From positions 135,316-199,315 of the forward strand of contig QANZ01047505.1 in NCBI GenBank assembly GCA_003254925.1: DNA of 64,000 bases. Reading direction: 5' to 3'. Positions 34,033 through 46,604 of the stretch are shown here, in pieces. The translations under genes were made by a program, and so were the position numbers. Positions within the stretch are counted from its first letter, which is position 1, and every line of letters starts with the position of its first letter. The notes under the pieces were generated by a model, which did not search any database, had not been told where the DNA came from, and saw only the letters and a program-made list of their open reading frames with translations. The DNA comes from Chamaecrista fasciculata. Its lineage: Eukaryota > Streptophyta > Magnoliopsida > Fabales > Fabaceae.

Positions 34033-35407
34033 ATTTGGACCAAATCTCATATATGAGCTTTGATGACAATATCTTTTATTATGGGCCCAAGAAGTATATA
34101 GACTTGATTAATTCTTTAATGGGCTTTTACTTTATGGATTATGAAGGAGGGATGCGAATAAATCTTTCTTCATTAATTGCTAGGTGCTTTTTCTCTATTT
34201 ATGCCCAAATAAAAAAGGTTTTGTGAATAGAAAGTTTGTACTCAATTTTTTATTTAGTCTATTTCTAATAAAGAAAGTGGAAAAATAAAAAAGCTAAAAA
34301 CATTTTATGTATTATTTATCTAATAAAAAATAGAAATGGACAAGTAGTATTTGTTGATAATGATGAATTGATTGAAACAATTTAACATGACCTACAAATG
34401 ATATGATAGATAGTTGAGTTTTTTTAATTTTAATATTTTAAATTCGAACTATATCAAGTTTGTGAAAAAAAAATATTAATGGAAGTTTAAGTGGTCTCTA
34501 TATTTTGAGAAAAAATAATTTTTAATTATAATTGAGGAATATGGCCAGATTTTTTTTAATGAAAATGAAGTGATTGAGACATGAATGCATGAATCTCAAT
34601 GGTGATTGGAGCAAGAATTGAAGATTATTATATGCATTGCTTGTATATATAGTGCCTCCACTTTCCATTAATTGAGATTGATTTATACAGATTTTTGTTT
34701 ATGATGAGTTATTTCATTGAAAACGATTGTTCTAGAAGAAATGTCTATGTAGAAAAAAAAATTGGGTGGTTAGTCAAAATGCTTCATAAAAAAAAAATCA
34801 ATATTTGAGAATTATTTTGTTTTTAACCAATTTTTTTAAAAAAAATATTCCTTGCTAGTAAATTATTCAAAAAATAAAGAATATACTTAAAGCAATGAAT
34901 ATTTTTTTTAATAATTATGATAAATAACAATATGAAAGAAGGTAGAGAATAATACATTATTGATCATTTTATGAAGAATTAGAACTTTAATTATTTATTT
35001 TTTAATTGTTTTTAGATTTTAATAAGGTGGGGCCTTTTGGCCTTAGTGATCACGCACTTTGTCTTCTAAATAATTATTTGATCACATAGATTAAAAAATG
35101 ATATCCATAAGTATCAATATTTCATCACGAGCCAAATCTCAAACTCATTTTAACATAATGTCATAATAAGAATTATTTTCCAGTACAACTTATCTCTTTA
35201 AAGAAACATGTACAAATGGCCATTAAAGTGTACACAAAGCAAAACGATGTGACAACTTTTGTTTTCTAAAGAGGGACAGATTAAAATATTAATGTCCTTT
35301 AAAGTTTAGTTACAAAGATAAGATCAAACCATTTCTTTAATTTTTTTACAAATAATAATAAAAACAAAGAAAACGGAAGAAAAAGAAAGAGATGCTAACA
35401 TATGTTA
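34033..35407. other. AT-rich intergenic DNA left of the solo LTR
   Basis: No open frame, RNA gene or clear element end recognised. Confidence 0.35.
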
Positions 35408-35412
35408 CCTAC

Positions 35413-36022
35413 TGTTGGTTTTTATTATAAATTATTATAAAATATATAACCGAAACTTTAATTACATATTAAACCGTTTTGAATTATGCACTTATTTTTT
35501 GATTTAAACCGAAAAGTTAATATATTTTACTGTGGACGTTGCTTTTTGTGGATTTAAACCGTTTCAATAATCAATTAAAACGTGTAACTCATGTATCCAA
35601 CGGCTTGCTGCTTGCTGCTTCATATATATATATATATATATATAGATCATTCTTGAAGAGGTGTGGGTCTGGAGTTTTTTGGAAAAAAATAGAGAATAGG
35701 AAAAAACAATACAAAGTGTAAAGTGAGAGCAAAACACTTGTGTCCTTGGGTAGAGAAAAAGTGTGGGAGTAGAGTCCTGTCTACTTCTTTGTGTAGAAGT
35801 TGTAGACTCAAAAAGGCGAGTATTTGGCCGTTGTATCCTGGGGGTGACGCGTCCGTGTACCACTACACCGGGGTTATAGACAAAGTTTCTACCCGTGGAG
35901 GGCGTGAATTACCTTAAAGAAAGCGAGATATCCGTGCCTCGGCCAAATACCACGCAGTCCGTCTTTACTAATATTTTTATTTCTTGTCTATTATTTTCTT
36001 ATTTTCTCTTGTAGCCCCAACA
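35413..36022 (+). mobile_element. Solo LTR (probably Ty1/copia)
   Basis: A 610-bp unit begins TGTTGG and ends CCAACA. It is flanked by a perfect 5-bp duplication CCTAC (35408-35412, 36023-36027). It contains a long TA run, a GC-richer transcribed block (35815-35960) and a T-rich tail. No PBS, PPT or pol sequence adjoins it, so it is a solo LTR left by LTR-LTR recombination. The superfamily call is an inference. Confidence 0.85.
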
Positions 36023-36027
36023 CCTAC

Positions 36028-37440
36028 ATTACAACTGATGAAAATAGTTTTATTAAACAATATCACCATTGCCAAATTGAAAATCTTAAATAATGCGATT
36101 TATAAAGAAATGAAAAAAATTACATTTTTGATCCTTCAACTTAAGTTTTAATTTCAATTTTACCTTATAAATTTATTTATTTTATTTTAGTCCTTCTAAT
36201 TTGTGAAGATTGATATTTAACAAAAAAATATTAAATTTAAATCAAAATTAGATTTTTTATGATAAAAAATGTTTATTTATTTATTTTTAGAATTTTTAAT
36301 GTAAGCATACTAGTACACTAAGTATCAATTAATTATATATGTACAATAAAAAATATGTATAAATACATGAAAATGTCTCACGTTCTGTATTTGTTGTTGA
36401 ATAAATTAATAATATTATAAGTGTTAGAAATTTTCTTGTTGAATTTTTAAAAATTAAATGACCAAAGTTAATCTTATCATGAGCAACTTTATATCCAAAA
36501 ACAAAAGTAAAAACTTGATTAAAAAGCTTTGGGGTCAGGATTAGCCAACCATATTATTGATTTGTGGGTTAGCTGGGATGTCACATAAGGATGCTATTCT
36601 ACTTTATCTAGTAAGATTAAATTAATTTTGTTATTTCATATAAAAGAGTATATTTCCCCTTAATGTAATTTTTGTTAGAGATATGACTAAACTCCTTCAA
36701 CCAATTATATTCAGCCTTTTGATATATTCTTATTTAGATATCTTTTACTTTCATTATAAAATATTATTATGTTGCTTAAAAAATATTGTCAAAATCATGT
36801 CATTCATCCCTATCATTTTCTCATACATTTTCTTTCCATGGACTTGATTATCAAAAAGACTCTTACAAATTTTATTTCATATTACATTATTGCACATACA
36901 AAGTGCAAACTATACAGATACTTATGCATTAGCTCCATTTTTAGTTTAAAACATTTCATATTCAACACTTGTGTTTACACCGTAAGCAATCAAAGTATTT
37001 GTGATTTTGTTTTATCAATTTTAATAAAAAATGTTAGTTTTATTTATTCCATTTTAATCGTCAGTTTTTATTACAGATTATTTATTGTTTTCTTGTATTT
37101 AAGTCGTTGATTTTAATTCTATAGTTAAAATCTCATTTTGGTCCTCAAACTATAGAATAAGTTTCATTTTGGTCATAAAATTATTTTTTATTTTATTTTT
37201 GTCCTTAAATTTTTATATTTGTTCTGTTTTAGTCCACAAAATGTAATTCTATCAAATTTTTATCGTTATTTTTAGTCATAAATTAAAATAAAAATCAACC
37301 ACAATATGTTTTTTAGAAATAAAAATTACTCACAATATGTTTTTTTAGTCATAAATAACATAAAAAAAGGATTAAACACAATTATACAAATTTTCTTCTT
37401 TAGAAAGAAAAAAAAAAGGATGAATAATTGAGATACCAAA
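36028..37440. other. Intergenic DNA upstream of DUF506
   Basis: AT-rich with a GGTCCTCAAACTATAG-type repeat at 37130-37260. A G-box-like CACACGTGAC is near 37462, followed by micro-insertion copy 4. No gene. Confidence 0.35.
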
Positions 37441-37521
37441 AGCAAGCGGCACAATTACTCCCACACGTGACCAAATCCTGAAAAAAAAAATATAATTTAT
37501 TAGAATTACATATATATTTTG

Positions 37522-37570
37522 TTGGGTGCTAATATTTTTTTTTTTTGGCCTGAATTGGGTGCTAATATTT
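37522..37570 (-). mobile_element. Micro-insertion TTCAGGCC-A(n), copy 4
   Basis: A 17-nt insert (37538-37554) between perfect 16-bp copies of TTGGGTGCTAATATTT (37522-37537, 37555-37570). Minus strand reads TTCAGGCC then A9. The clearest copy. Confidence 0.82.
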
Positions 37571-37653
37571 ATAAACACATTACAAGCGCCAATAATAGGA
37601 AATATAATTAATTGGCCCCATTATTTTGAAGTTGAAATCTGACATGGAAAAGC

Positions 37654-37662
37654 CTATAAATA
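37654..37662 (+). promoter_or_regulatory. TATA box of the DUF506 gene
   Basis: CTATAAATA, 185 bp before the ATG at 37847, followed by a pyrimidine-rich leader and a GAGA stretch just before the start codon. Confidence 0.5.
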
Positions 37663-37846
37663 TGTCCCACATCAATTCCACTCTCATTTTTTTTCTGGCA
37701 GGAAGAGCTGATTTTCCATCTCTTCTCCCACCATATATCTTTTTATTTTCTCTCACTTTCTTTCATTTTCTTTCCTCCCTTGATTATTTTCATAATCAAG
37801 ACCAATTCTTCAACCTAGAGAGAGAAAGAAAGAGAGAGAGAAGGCA

Positions 37847-40839
37847 ATGGAAAGCCTTGAAAAGAAAGTGCATGTGTTTATGGGGGAAGATGATTATTCT
37901 GCAAAATCTGCAGAATTAAACAATATTAATGGCTCTTTAGAAGAGGAAGAAGAAGAAGACTATGATGATTCAGAAAATAGCAGTGTTCATCATCATCATG
38001 ATCCTCATAGAACCCTATATTGGGAATCCCAGGAGGCTCTGCTTCAGGTACATACTATTTTTTAATTTTTTAAAATTTTTTCTGGGTTTTCAAATTACAG
38101 AGACTTCAAATTTTTTTTAATGTTTGTGCTTATTTTAAATAAATATTAGAAAATTTTTGCTTTTTGTTTTTTTGGTATTTTGTTCTGTTTTGTTTGAATT
38201 TTAGTGGCAGAGCATATAGAAGCTATTTGGGATTCCGGGAAAATCATATTTTCCGGGAAAGTTTTTGTTATGCAGAACAAGCTTTCTGTGAAACTCAGAT
38301 ATATAAATTAAAGGAAAAAAATAATAATTTCGTCCCCAAGCTTTACACCAATTGTCAATTTTGTTCACGATTTCTTTTTGCAGTCAATTTCGTCCTCAAT
38401 CTTTTACGACAGATATTTTTCAATATGAGTTAGGATTTAAGTTTTTTTTTCTATCAATTTTACATTATATATTGTTAGCCACATAGATTCTGTCATTAAT
38501 ATTTAAGTAAAGTGAGAGAAAATGATGAAATTTACCAAAATGTGAAAGATTAGAGACAAAATTAACAGCATGTGTAAAAGTTTGGGGACAAAATAGTACT
38601 TTTGCCTAAATTAAACCATTTTTCAGGTATAAACTATTATATGTTTTTTCTTCAATCCTTAATTAAATGGAAAAATTCGGATTGAGAATCTTGGTAAAAA
38701 TAGTTTTTTCCATCCTAATAATACTGGCTAAAAAAATAGAAAAATAAGCTTAAAAGAAGACAAGTAGACAACCATCCATCATAAATTACTTTTTTTTTTT
38801 TTTATAAATTTATGTATTGTTTTGTTATTTTATTTGTGTCAATTAGATCTCCGAAATATCTGACTGAGAAGAATGGTCTGTAATTGTTGTGTCCCAGGAG
38901 CTAATAAATTGTAGAATAGACATATTTTCATTCTTTTCTAATTTTTTACTAAACAATTTACAAAATAACAGAATCTAAGAATTTAAATCTATTATAATGG
39001 ACGAGAAATTTTTGAAAAATAAAAAATAAAAATAAAAATCAACTGAAAAAAAAATTATAACGGAGCCTTATTCATGATGATCATGGATTTAGAATCAAAA
39101 TATGATGCACATAAAAGCCAATTTCTATTTATTGTTATCTTTGTGTTCAGAAGCAAAAATCCTGGGAGAGAACAAAAAAGGAATATGCCACGAATCATCC
39201 AGCAGCACTATGGGAAAAAGACAATGTTTTAAATTGGATTCTATATTATATTAATTATTATATAAATGTCCCCACACCCAACATGGTCACCGCATTAAAA
39301 ACATGTCTTTATTTTATTTAATTATAAAACATTATTTGATTGAATTATAAATTGAAATAAATGACAACATATTCGTTCTTAAACTTTACATCAATTGTCG
39401 TCTTATTTTTTATTTATAATTAATTTTGTCTCTAATATTTTATATTTCGATTAATTTTATCATTTATTCTTACAAATAACTTAATATCAACAACAGATTC
39501 TATGTAATTGAGAACATGTAATATACAAATGATAGAAAAAAAAAAACTTAAATCCTAATTCATATTTAAAAAATAGGTTGAAGTATGTCGGTAACCGGCC
39601 AAAATGTGAAAATTAAGGATGAAATTGACCGCAAAAAAAATAAAGATAAAATTGATAATCAATATAAAGTTTGTTGGAATAAAATGGTACTTTTGCCAAA
39701 AAAAGAAAATCCAACTTAATTTTTTTTTTTTATGGAGTTAGTTATGCATTTGATTGTGTTGTAGGAAACATTGGAGAGATACAGTGTAATAGGGTGGAAA
39801 TTGAGAGAAGAGATAGTGGAAATGATGAAAGTGGTGAAGAATAAAGAGTTTTGCAAGTGCTCAATGCCAAACAATGCCTCTTGCTGCTCTCATTGTTTAA
39901 GAAAATCAATGGTTGCTATGCTCTCTCATGCTGGTTACAATGCCACACTTTGCTTTTCCAAGTGGGAACACACTAAAAAATTCCCCGGAGGTACCATCTT
40001 GATCATATTTATTTGGTTAAAGTATATTTTTGGTCTCATAATTTTTGTTCAAATCTTAATTTGGTCTCGTATTCTTTTTGTTTTACTTTTGGTCTAATAT
40101 CTTTTGGCCATGTTATAAAATTAGTCTCATATCTTTTGGTCAAGTTGTAAAATCGGTCTCATATCTTTGTAAAAAACAGTATAATTTTTTACAAAGATAT
40201 GAGGCCAAATATGCAATAAAAAGATATGGGATCAATTCTACATCTGATCAAAAGATATGAGACTAAATTGAGATATGAGCAAAAGAGATAAGACCAAAAA
40301 TACACTTTGGCCTATATATTTCTATGTTACTTCATATGCCTTAAGAGTACTCGTTAAGAATTACGAATTTACAATTATATTTTATCATTCTAGTATTAAC
40401 ATTTGTGATATATTATCACATGTGTGTGTATATAGGTTCACATGAATACATAGAAGTGATTATGGGAAGCAAACAAGCAATGAGGAAGAAGCAAACCCTA
40501 TTCTTGATTGAATTGGAACTAAGGGACCAATTTGAGATTGCAAGAGCAAGTGAGGAGTACAAGAAGTTAGTGTCCATTTTGCCAGAGTTCTATGTAGGAA
40601 AGCCAGAATACCTAATTGGTATAACTAGATTAATGTGTGATGCTGCAAAGAGATCAATGAAAGAAAAAAAGATTCACATGGGACCATGGAGAAAAAATAG
40701 CTTCATGCAAATGAAGTGGTCAGCTTCATCTTCAACATCATCATCCTCAACTTCTTATAATAATAGAAATTGGGGTTTGAATTTAGATTTTAAACCCTTG
40801 CATATCACTACTACTGCTGCTCCTGTAGTAGTCACTTAA
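37847..40839 (+). CDS. DUF506 / PDDEXK-like family protein, 3 exons
   Basis: Exons 37847-38047, 39765-39990, 40436-40839 (GT-AG) give 276 residues. Features in order: an acidic N-terminal run (EEEEEEDYDDSE) and a His stretch; the conserved core LREEIVEMMKVVK, then a Cys-rich block (CKCS..ASCCSHCLRK); AGYNATLCFSKWEHTKKFPGG; then HEYIEVIMG and FLIELELRDQFEIARASEEYK. This order is that of the plant-specific DUF506 family (PF04720), thought to have a remote PDDEXK nuclease fold. Some members repress root-hair growth downstream of Ca2+/Rab signalling. The biochemical activity is unknown. The C-terminus is Ser/Thr-rich. Intron 1 and intron 2 both carry foldback repeats. Confidence 0.9.
40015..40312. 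mobile_element. Foldback MITE in DUF506 intron 2
   Basis: Inverted ends GGTTAAAGTATATTTTTGGT and ACCAAAAATACACTTTGGCC. Imperfect 9-bp duplication TATTTATTT / TATATATTT (8 of 9). The centre is a hairpin around ACAAAGATATGAG. Related to the older copy in steroleosin intron 1. Confidence 0.7.
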
Positions 40840-41148
40840 TTGCACTTAATTTTTGCCATTAAGTAATTGATCATGAGGGGAGTAGTATATCATTTTTGTA
40901 GATTAATCTCTCTTTATTATTATATATGTGTATCTAGCTTTCATTTCCATGTTGTAGCTAGGGGTTTTGAAAGCAAAAATTTTGGATTCAAGCTAAGGGG
41001 TGTTGTTGTAGTTGCAGGATAAATTAAATATACATATATAATAATTATCCTAATATATATAAATAAGACTGTTGATAGTTCAAAGTATAATGAATGAGTT
41101 TTATGTCATGCATATATATAAATTGAGGCTCAAATAATTTAATTATTT

Positions 41149-41620
41149 GGTCAAAGTCTCAAATTGGTCTTTTATGTATGAGGTAGATTTTAAATTAGTC
41201 CATTATCTTTCATTTGTTTCAGTTTAGTCTTATATGTTTTCATAATGTTTCAAATTAGTCTCAAACCTACTTTTGATATTCGATTTGACTTTATTTGTTA
41301 GAAAATAGTTTTGAACTCGTCGTATTTAGATTTGAAATGTAAGAGATATTAATTTTATTTATTTGATCATGAAAGGAGTAATCTACTTTTGAGACTCAAT
41401 TTAACTTCGTTTGTTGATAGTCCCAAAGTACTCATCAAAAGAAAGTCGTAGCTCTCAATTCGTCATATTTAAACTTGAAATGAGAGAGGTAAGATTACAT
41501 TCAATATTTATGGGACTAATTTGTAATATCATAGAAATATATAAGACCAATCTAAAATAAATAAAAGATAAGGGACCAATTTGAAATATACTTCATAGAA
41601 ACCAATTTGAAACTTTGGCA
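41149..41620. mobile_element. Mutator-type foldback MITE downstream of DUF506
   Basis: Arms GGTCAAAGTCTCAAATTGG and CCAATTTGAAACTTTGGCA are inverted copies. Flanked by a 9-bp duplication TAATTATTT (41140-41148, 41621-41629). The first base of the two ends differs. Interior is AT-rich with repeated GGACTAATTTG modules and no gene. Confidence 0.75.
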
Positions 41621-42734
41621 TAATTATTTAGTTCAGGTTATATGACATGATAGAATAATCATTTTCACACTGTATGACATATATTCTTCAGTACTTCTAT
41701 TGGGAGGAAAGATAAATGTCTGAAAAGTTTTTATATGTGGAACAAAAACTTGGCTTCATAAATCAACATTACTAGATTGTATTTTCAGCTATCACTTGGC
41801 TTCTTCCTTTTCTTTCTATATATAATTTGGCTTTCTTTTGTTACTAAGAAGATATCAAAAGATGATAAGCAGCTACCTTTTTGCAACTCATTATTGATTA
41901 TTTCATGCATGGATGGATGAAATATTTCAAAACAAAAAGAAAAGGTTTCTTCACATAATATATCACTAATTTAATTAAATATTAGATCGAAATATTAAAA
42001 TTAATAATAAATAAATTTGTAAGGGATAAATTTTTTAAAAAAAATCTAAAATTGAAGAAACACTAAAAATTCAAAGACTTCCATGAATGTATAAAATGAA
42101 TGGATGACTATCAATTTCTCACGGGACAATGCTAAGAGGGTGAAATAGTTAGAATATCTCTTCAAATCCCAATATAAAAATGATAAATCTAATTATTAAA
42201 AAATGAGTACTTTAATTTTTTATAAATTTTTTCCCAGAACAATTTTAAAACAGTTGGATAGATAAAACAATTGATTTATGTCTTTATCTATCTTTCCATA
42301 TTAAATTTAAGGGTTAGTCTAAGATGTAAAGTTTGATTCTTGACATGGGATGCAAATGCTGATGTGGCATAATTATAGTCATTGATATAATTTAATGCTG
42401 AAAAATAAAAAAAAAATAATAAATTTTTTAACCAATCACAACTGTGTATGGATTCATACCACTACTTACATACAACTAACTCTTCCACGTGTTATTATTT
42501 TATTGGCTCATGATCCATTGCATCCCATGTCAAAGATTAAAATTTGCATTATAGACTTACCCATAATTTAAATTAAAAAAAAAACAAAAAGAAATAAAAA
42601 GAAATATCAAATCACTCCAAACAAGAGTGATCTAAGGGTGATGGCCTTTTATACCCTCTCAAAAAAGTTAAAAGTATATTTTTTTTCTTAAAATTTTATT
42701 TCTAAAAATTTGTTATGATCAATTATATTTTTAA

Positions 42735-43164
42735 GGGTAAATTACACTTTGGTACCCCGTGGTTTGACCCTATTTCACTTTGGTACCCTGTGGTTTGAAA
42801 CCTGACACTTTGGTACCCTGTGGTATTCTCCATTAACACTTTGGTACCCTTGGGAGCTGATTTGTAATTTTAACCATAACAAATTTTGCACAAATTACAT
42901 ATTGACCCCAAAAAATTTTTAAAGTTTTCATTTTAGTCCATAGATAATATGTATTCAGGGACCTATTTGTAATTTTTTGAAAATTTTTTGGGGTCAATAT
43001 GTAATTTTTGCAAAATTTGTTATGGTTAAAATTACAAAATAGCTCCCAAGGGTACCAAAGTGTTAATGGAGAATACCACAGGGTACCAAAGTGTCAAGTT
43101 TCAAACCACAGGGTACCAAAGTGAAATAGAATCAAACCACAGGGTACCAATGTGTAATTTACCC
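42735..43164. mobile_element. Mutator-type foldback MITE (TTTGGTACCC modules)
   Basis: A near-perfect foldback: left arm from GGGTAAATTACACTTTGG to about 42925, right arm its reverse complement ending GTGTAATTTACCC. Each arm holds four CACTTTGGTACCC modules. A perfect 9-bp duplication TATTTTTAA flanks it (42726-42734, 43165-43173). Non-autonomous, no coding capacity. Confidence 0.88.
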
Positions 43165-43578
43165 TATTTTTAATGTTTTATGTCTTAATTGATTTTATCA
43201 ATTATTTATATCCATTTAATAAATTAAGAACAAATATTATAGTTTTCAATCATTTGTAAATAAAATCAATCAAATTATAAAATTTTAAGAAGAGATTCCA
43301 TTTAAAATCAATCATTTGTAACATTTTTTTGTATACAATTCCATTAAAACAAGTGATTTGGAGTGATTTGAAGACATTTATGTCTTTATCTATATTTCCA
43401 TTAAATTAAAACCTCTCTCATCATCAACAGAAAATTTATTGCAAGCAATTAATTAATGAAAATCATACATCTATATATATTAATAGGCCCAACACATTTC
43501 ACTTCACTCTTGAGTCTTCACTCATTTTCCCCCTAAAACCCACAAAATCAAAGGCTTTTTTCTTTGTGCATTCACAAA

Positions 43579-46391
43579 ATGATGAGTAGTAGAAATGGTG
43601 GTGTTGTGGGTGTGATTTTTGTTAGTGTGATGTTGTTGTTGGTAATAAACGACACAGAGAGTACTGTGTTTTCAAAAGACTTTGTAGGGACAAATGGCAC
43701 AATGTTCATGTTGAACGGCGCGTCGTTTGCGTTCAATGGATTTAACTCATATTGGCTTATGCAAGTGGCAACATACCAAAGGCCCAAAGTGTCGAATGTG
43801 ATGAAGCAGGCCCAAGGGGCTGGGCTCACTGTGGGCCGAACTTGGGCTTTCAGTGACGGCGGCGACCGGCCTCTCCAGAAATCTCCCGGAGTTTACGACG
43901 AGAATTTCTTCCAGGTCTACTATATTTTTTTTGATAAAAAATAAAATAAAATTATCAATATTTATATTTTTCAAAAATCTTGGTTTTCTTTAAAAATTTA
44001 ACAAAATAAATTATTTATACACAGCCAAAACTTCATAAAACCTTCATCTAGTATTAGGTCAGTCAAGAATGCAGGTGGTCCTACCCGTGTGGGCACCTCG
44101 CATCATGAAGTGTCTTTAGGTCTAGTATTTTGGTATTCCGTTCACCGTTTTTGCAATTATACCAACAAAAAAAAAATAGCTTTTCACTATTTTTTAGTAT
44201 TTTAGTATTTTATATTTTGTTTGATAATAATATAAAAAATATTTAAGAGAACCACTATTATAAAAGTTTTAAAATCATATACAATATAGTACAGTATTAA
44301 ATTCTATTTTAATTACTTTTATATTTAGTAAATTTTGACTTTTGGTAAATGGTTGAGGTACAGTTATTAACTAGTACTATAGTATTAAACATCCTTTAAA
44401 CAGACCTATTTTAATAGTCAAAGTCCATCAACTAAACAAGCAAAACGGATTAGCTCACCTATTGTTGTTTGTGGTATTAAATATTACTGCTTAAAATTTT
44501 AAGTTATTAATTTTGTTCTAAATTAATTATGCAGGCACTTGATTTTGTGATATCTGAGGCAAAAAAATATAGTATAAAGTTGATTCTGAGTTTGGGCAAC
44601 AATTACAAAGATTTTGGAGGCAAACATCAATATGTGGAATGGGCAAAAGCTGCTGGTCAGAATTTAACTTGTGATGACGATTTTTACACCAATCCATTAG
44701 TTAAAACCTATTACAAAAACAATATTAAGGTAACTAATTAACTAAATTATTCTTTCTCTTTCATATGATATTTTATATTTAGGAAAAAATAACTAAATAT
44801 TTTGGTATATTATTGCAGACGATATTAACAAGGATGAATACCGTGACAAAAATTGCATATAGAGATGACCCTACAATAATGGCGTGGGAGCTCTTGAATG
44901 AACCACGCTGTGATGTTGATGCGACAGGAAAAACCGTCACTGTAAGTTACATTTAATTAATTAATTAATTATGCATTAATTGTGTTGTTCACTCATTCAA
45001 AACTCAGTTAATTTACTTGACTTTTTGCTAATAACTGTATGCCATTCATTGTCCGATTAATTCCATAAATCAAAAGTCAACTTCCATCATTTTGGTGAAT
45101 ATATATATATATATATATGAAATTGAAAAAACTTTGTAAAGTGGAAATTGTTTTTTCTTTTTTTTATAAAAGTGAGTTACATAAAACACTCTTTATTTAA
45201 ACAATTACGCCAGTTCAATTGAAAAAGCTGTTTTTTCTTGATTTCGAGTCTCTAACTCTAGTTCAAGAGATTTTTTTTTTCAATGATCTAAAAATATCTA
45301 TTTATTTTACAACTTTTGACATGCGTTGAATGAATTAACAGGCATGGATACAAGAGATGGCATCCTATTTGAAATCAATAGATAGCAAACACTTATTAGG
45401 AGTGGGATTGGAAGGATTCTATGGAGATTCAACACCAGATCGAGTTCAATATAACCCTAAATCCCTCAAATATGGCACTGATTTCATCGCCCATCATCTT
45501 GTTCAACAACTAGACTTCGCATCCTTCCATGCATATGCCGATATTTGGTACGAAAAAAATGTACATAGAGTTACTTATATGCTTGCTATAAGATTCCTCG
45601 ATTATAAACTTTAATTGTATTTTCTCTTTTCAATGATTGGTTATACAAAAATGTCTTTAATAATCTCTTTCTATTATGATTGATCATGCAAAACAAATTT
45701 GTCACATGTCTTATTTTTATTGGAGAACCTTATAGTAAAAATTTAAAAAATTGTATGTAAGTTTTGTCCATTTGGTAATTCATACTATCATCTCTTTTCC
45801 ATTCCAATGGTAAAAAAAAGGGGTATTTTTTTAAAAAACAAAAATTTTACTATAAAATTTTGATGTGATACCTCGTACGTAAAGTTTTGAATTCTTCTAT
45901 GAAGATTTTCATATGGAAGTATTTCGTGGATTTCGTCTGACGTCAGACGAAATCAGATAAAGTTCTTATAAAAATACTTTATAAGATTTTGGACTCTTCT
46001 AATAAATACGTAATTGCATGCTTGCATGCAAATCGACAGGTTTGTAGGGGAGAGTGACCAAACACAAATGGATTTTTTGGATAGGTGGTTGAAGGTTCAT
46101 TGGACGGATTCGGCGAACATATTAAAGAAGCCATTGGTTTTTGGGGAGTTTGGAAAATCAAAGAAGAATGCTAGCATTGAGGTGAGGGACAAGTTCATGG
46201 ATACATTATATGGGAAGATATACAATTTTGCAAAAAGTGGAGGCACCATAGGAGGAGGACTTGTTTGGCAGATAATGGATGTGGGGATGGACACTTATTT
46301 TGATGGCTATGAGATTGTTTTGCCATTAAACCCTTCAACAAGTAGTATAATATATAGTCAATCTATGAGAATGAGTCATCTACCTCATTAG
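43579..46391 (+). CDS. Secreted mannan endo-1,4-beta-mannosidase (GH5), 5 exons
   Basis: Exons 43579-43914, 44535-44729, 44819-44941, 45342-45547, 46040-46391 (GT-AG) give 403 residues. Starts at the first ATG. An upstream in-frame TTG is not a eukaryotic start. The N-terminus has a hydrophobic signal peptide ([14 protein letters not shown]), so it enters the secretory pathway toward the cell wall. GH5 landmarks: GFNSYWL near the start, [11 protein letters not shown], acid/base Glu205 in LLNEPR, SFHAY before the exon 4 end, and nucleophile Glu323 in VFGEFG, then GGGLVWQ. It hydrolyses beta-1,4-mannan and glucomannan in cell walls, relevant to seed germination, fruit softening and wall remodelling. 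Exon 4/5 joining inside the Trp287 codon (TG|G) keeps the frame. Which MAN paralogue it is cannot be decided by eye. Confidence 0.93.
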
Positions 46392-46604
46392 ATAAATAGC
46401 TATGCAAAAAAAAAAAAGGAGAGAAAATGGAGTTGATAAAAAAAAAAAAAGTTTTAGTTAAATATGCCGTGATATTATTACTGATTTGGAGAGTACTATC
46501 TATATCAATTTTGAAACTCGGTTGAAAGAGAAAATAATATTGATCAAGTATCATATATATCATGGCTTATTCTACTAAAAACTTTAGTTAAACTCATATT
46601 CTCT

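Noticed and set aside
36769-37110. 113-codon plus-strand frame
   Set aside because: Hydrophobic, Ile/Phe/Tyr-rich chance frame in AT-rich DNA; no homology seen.
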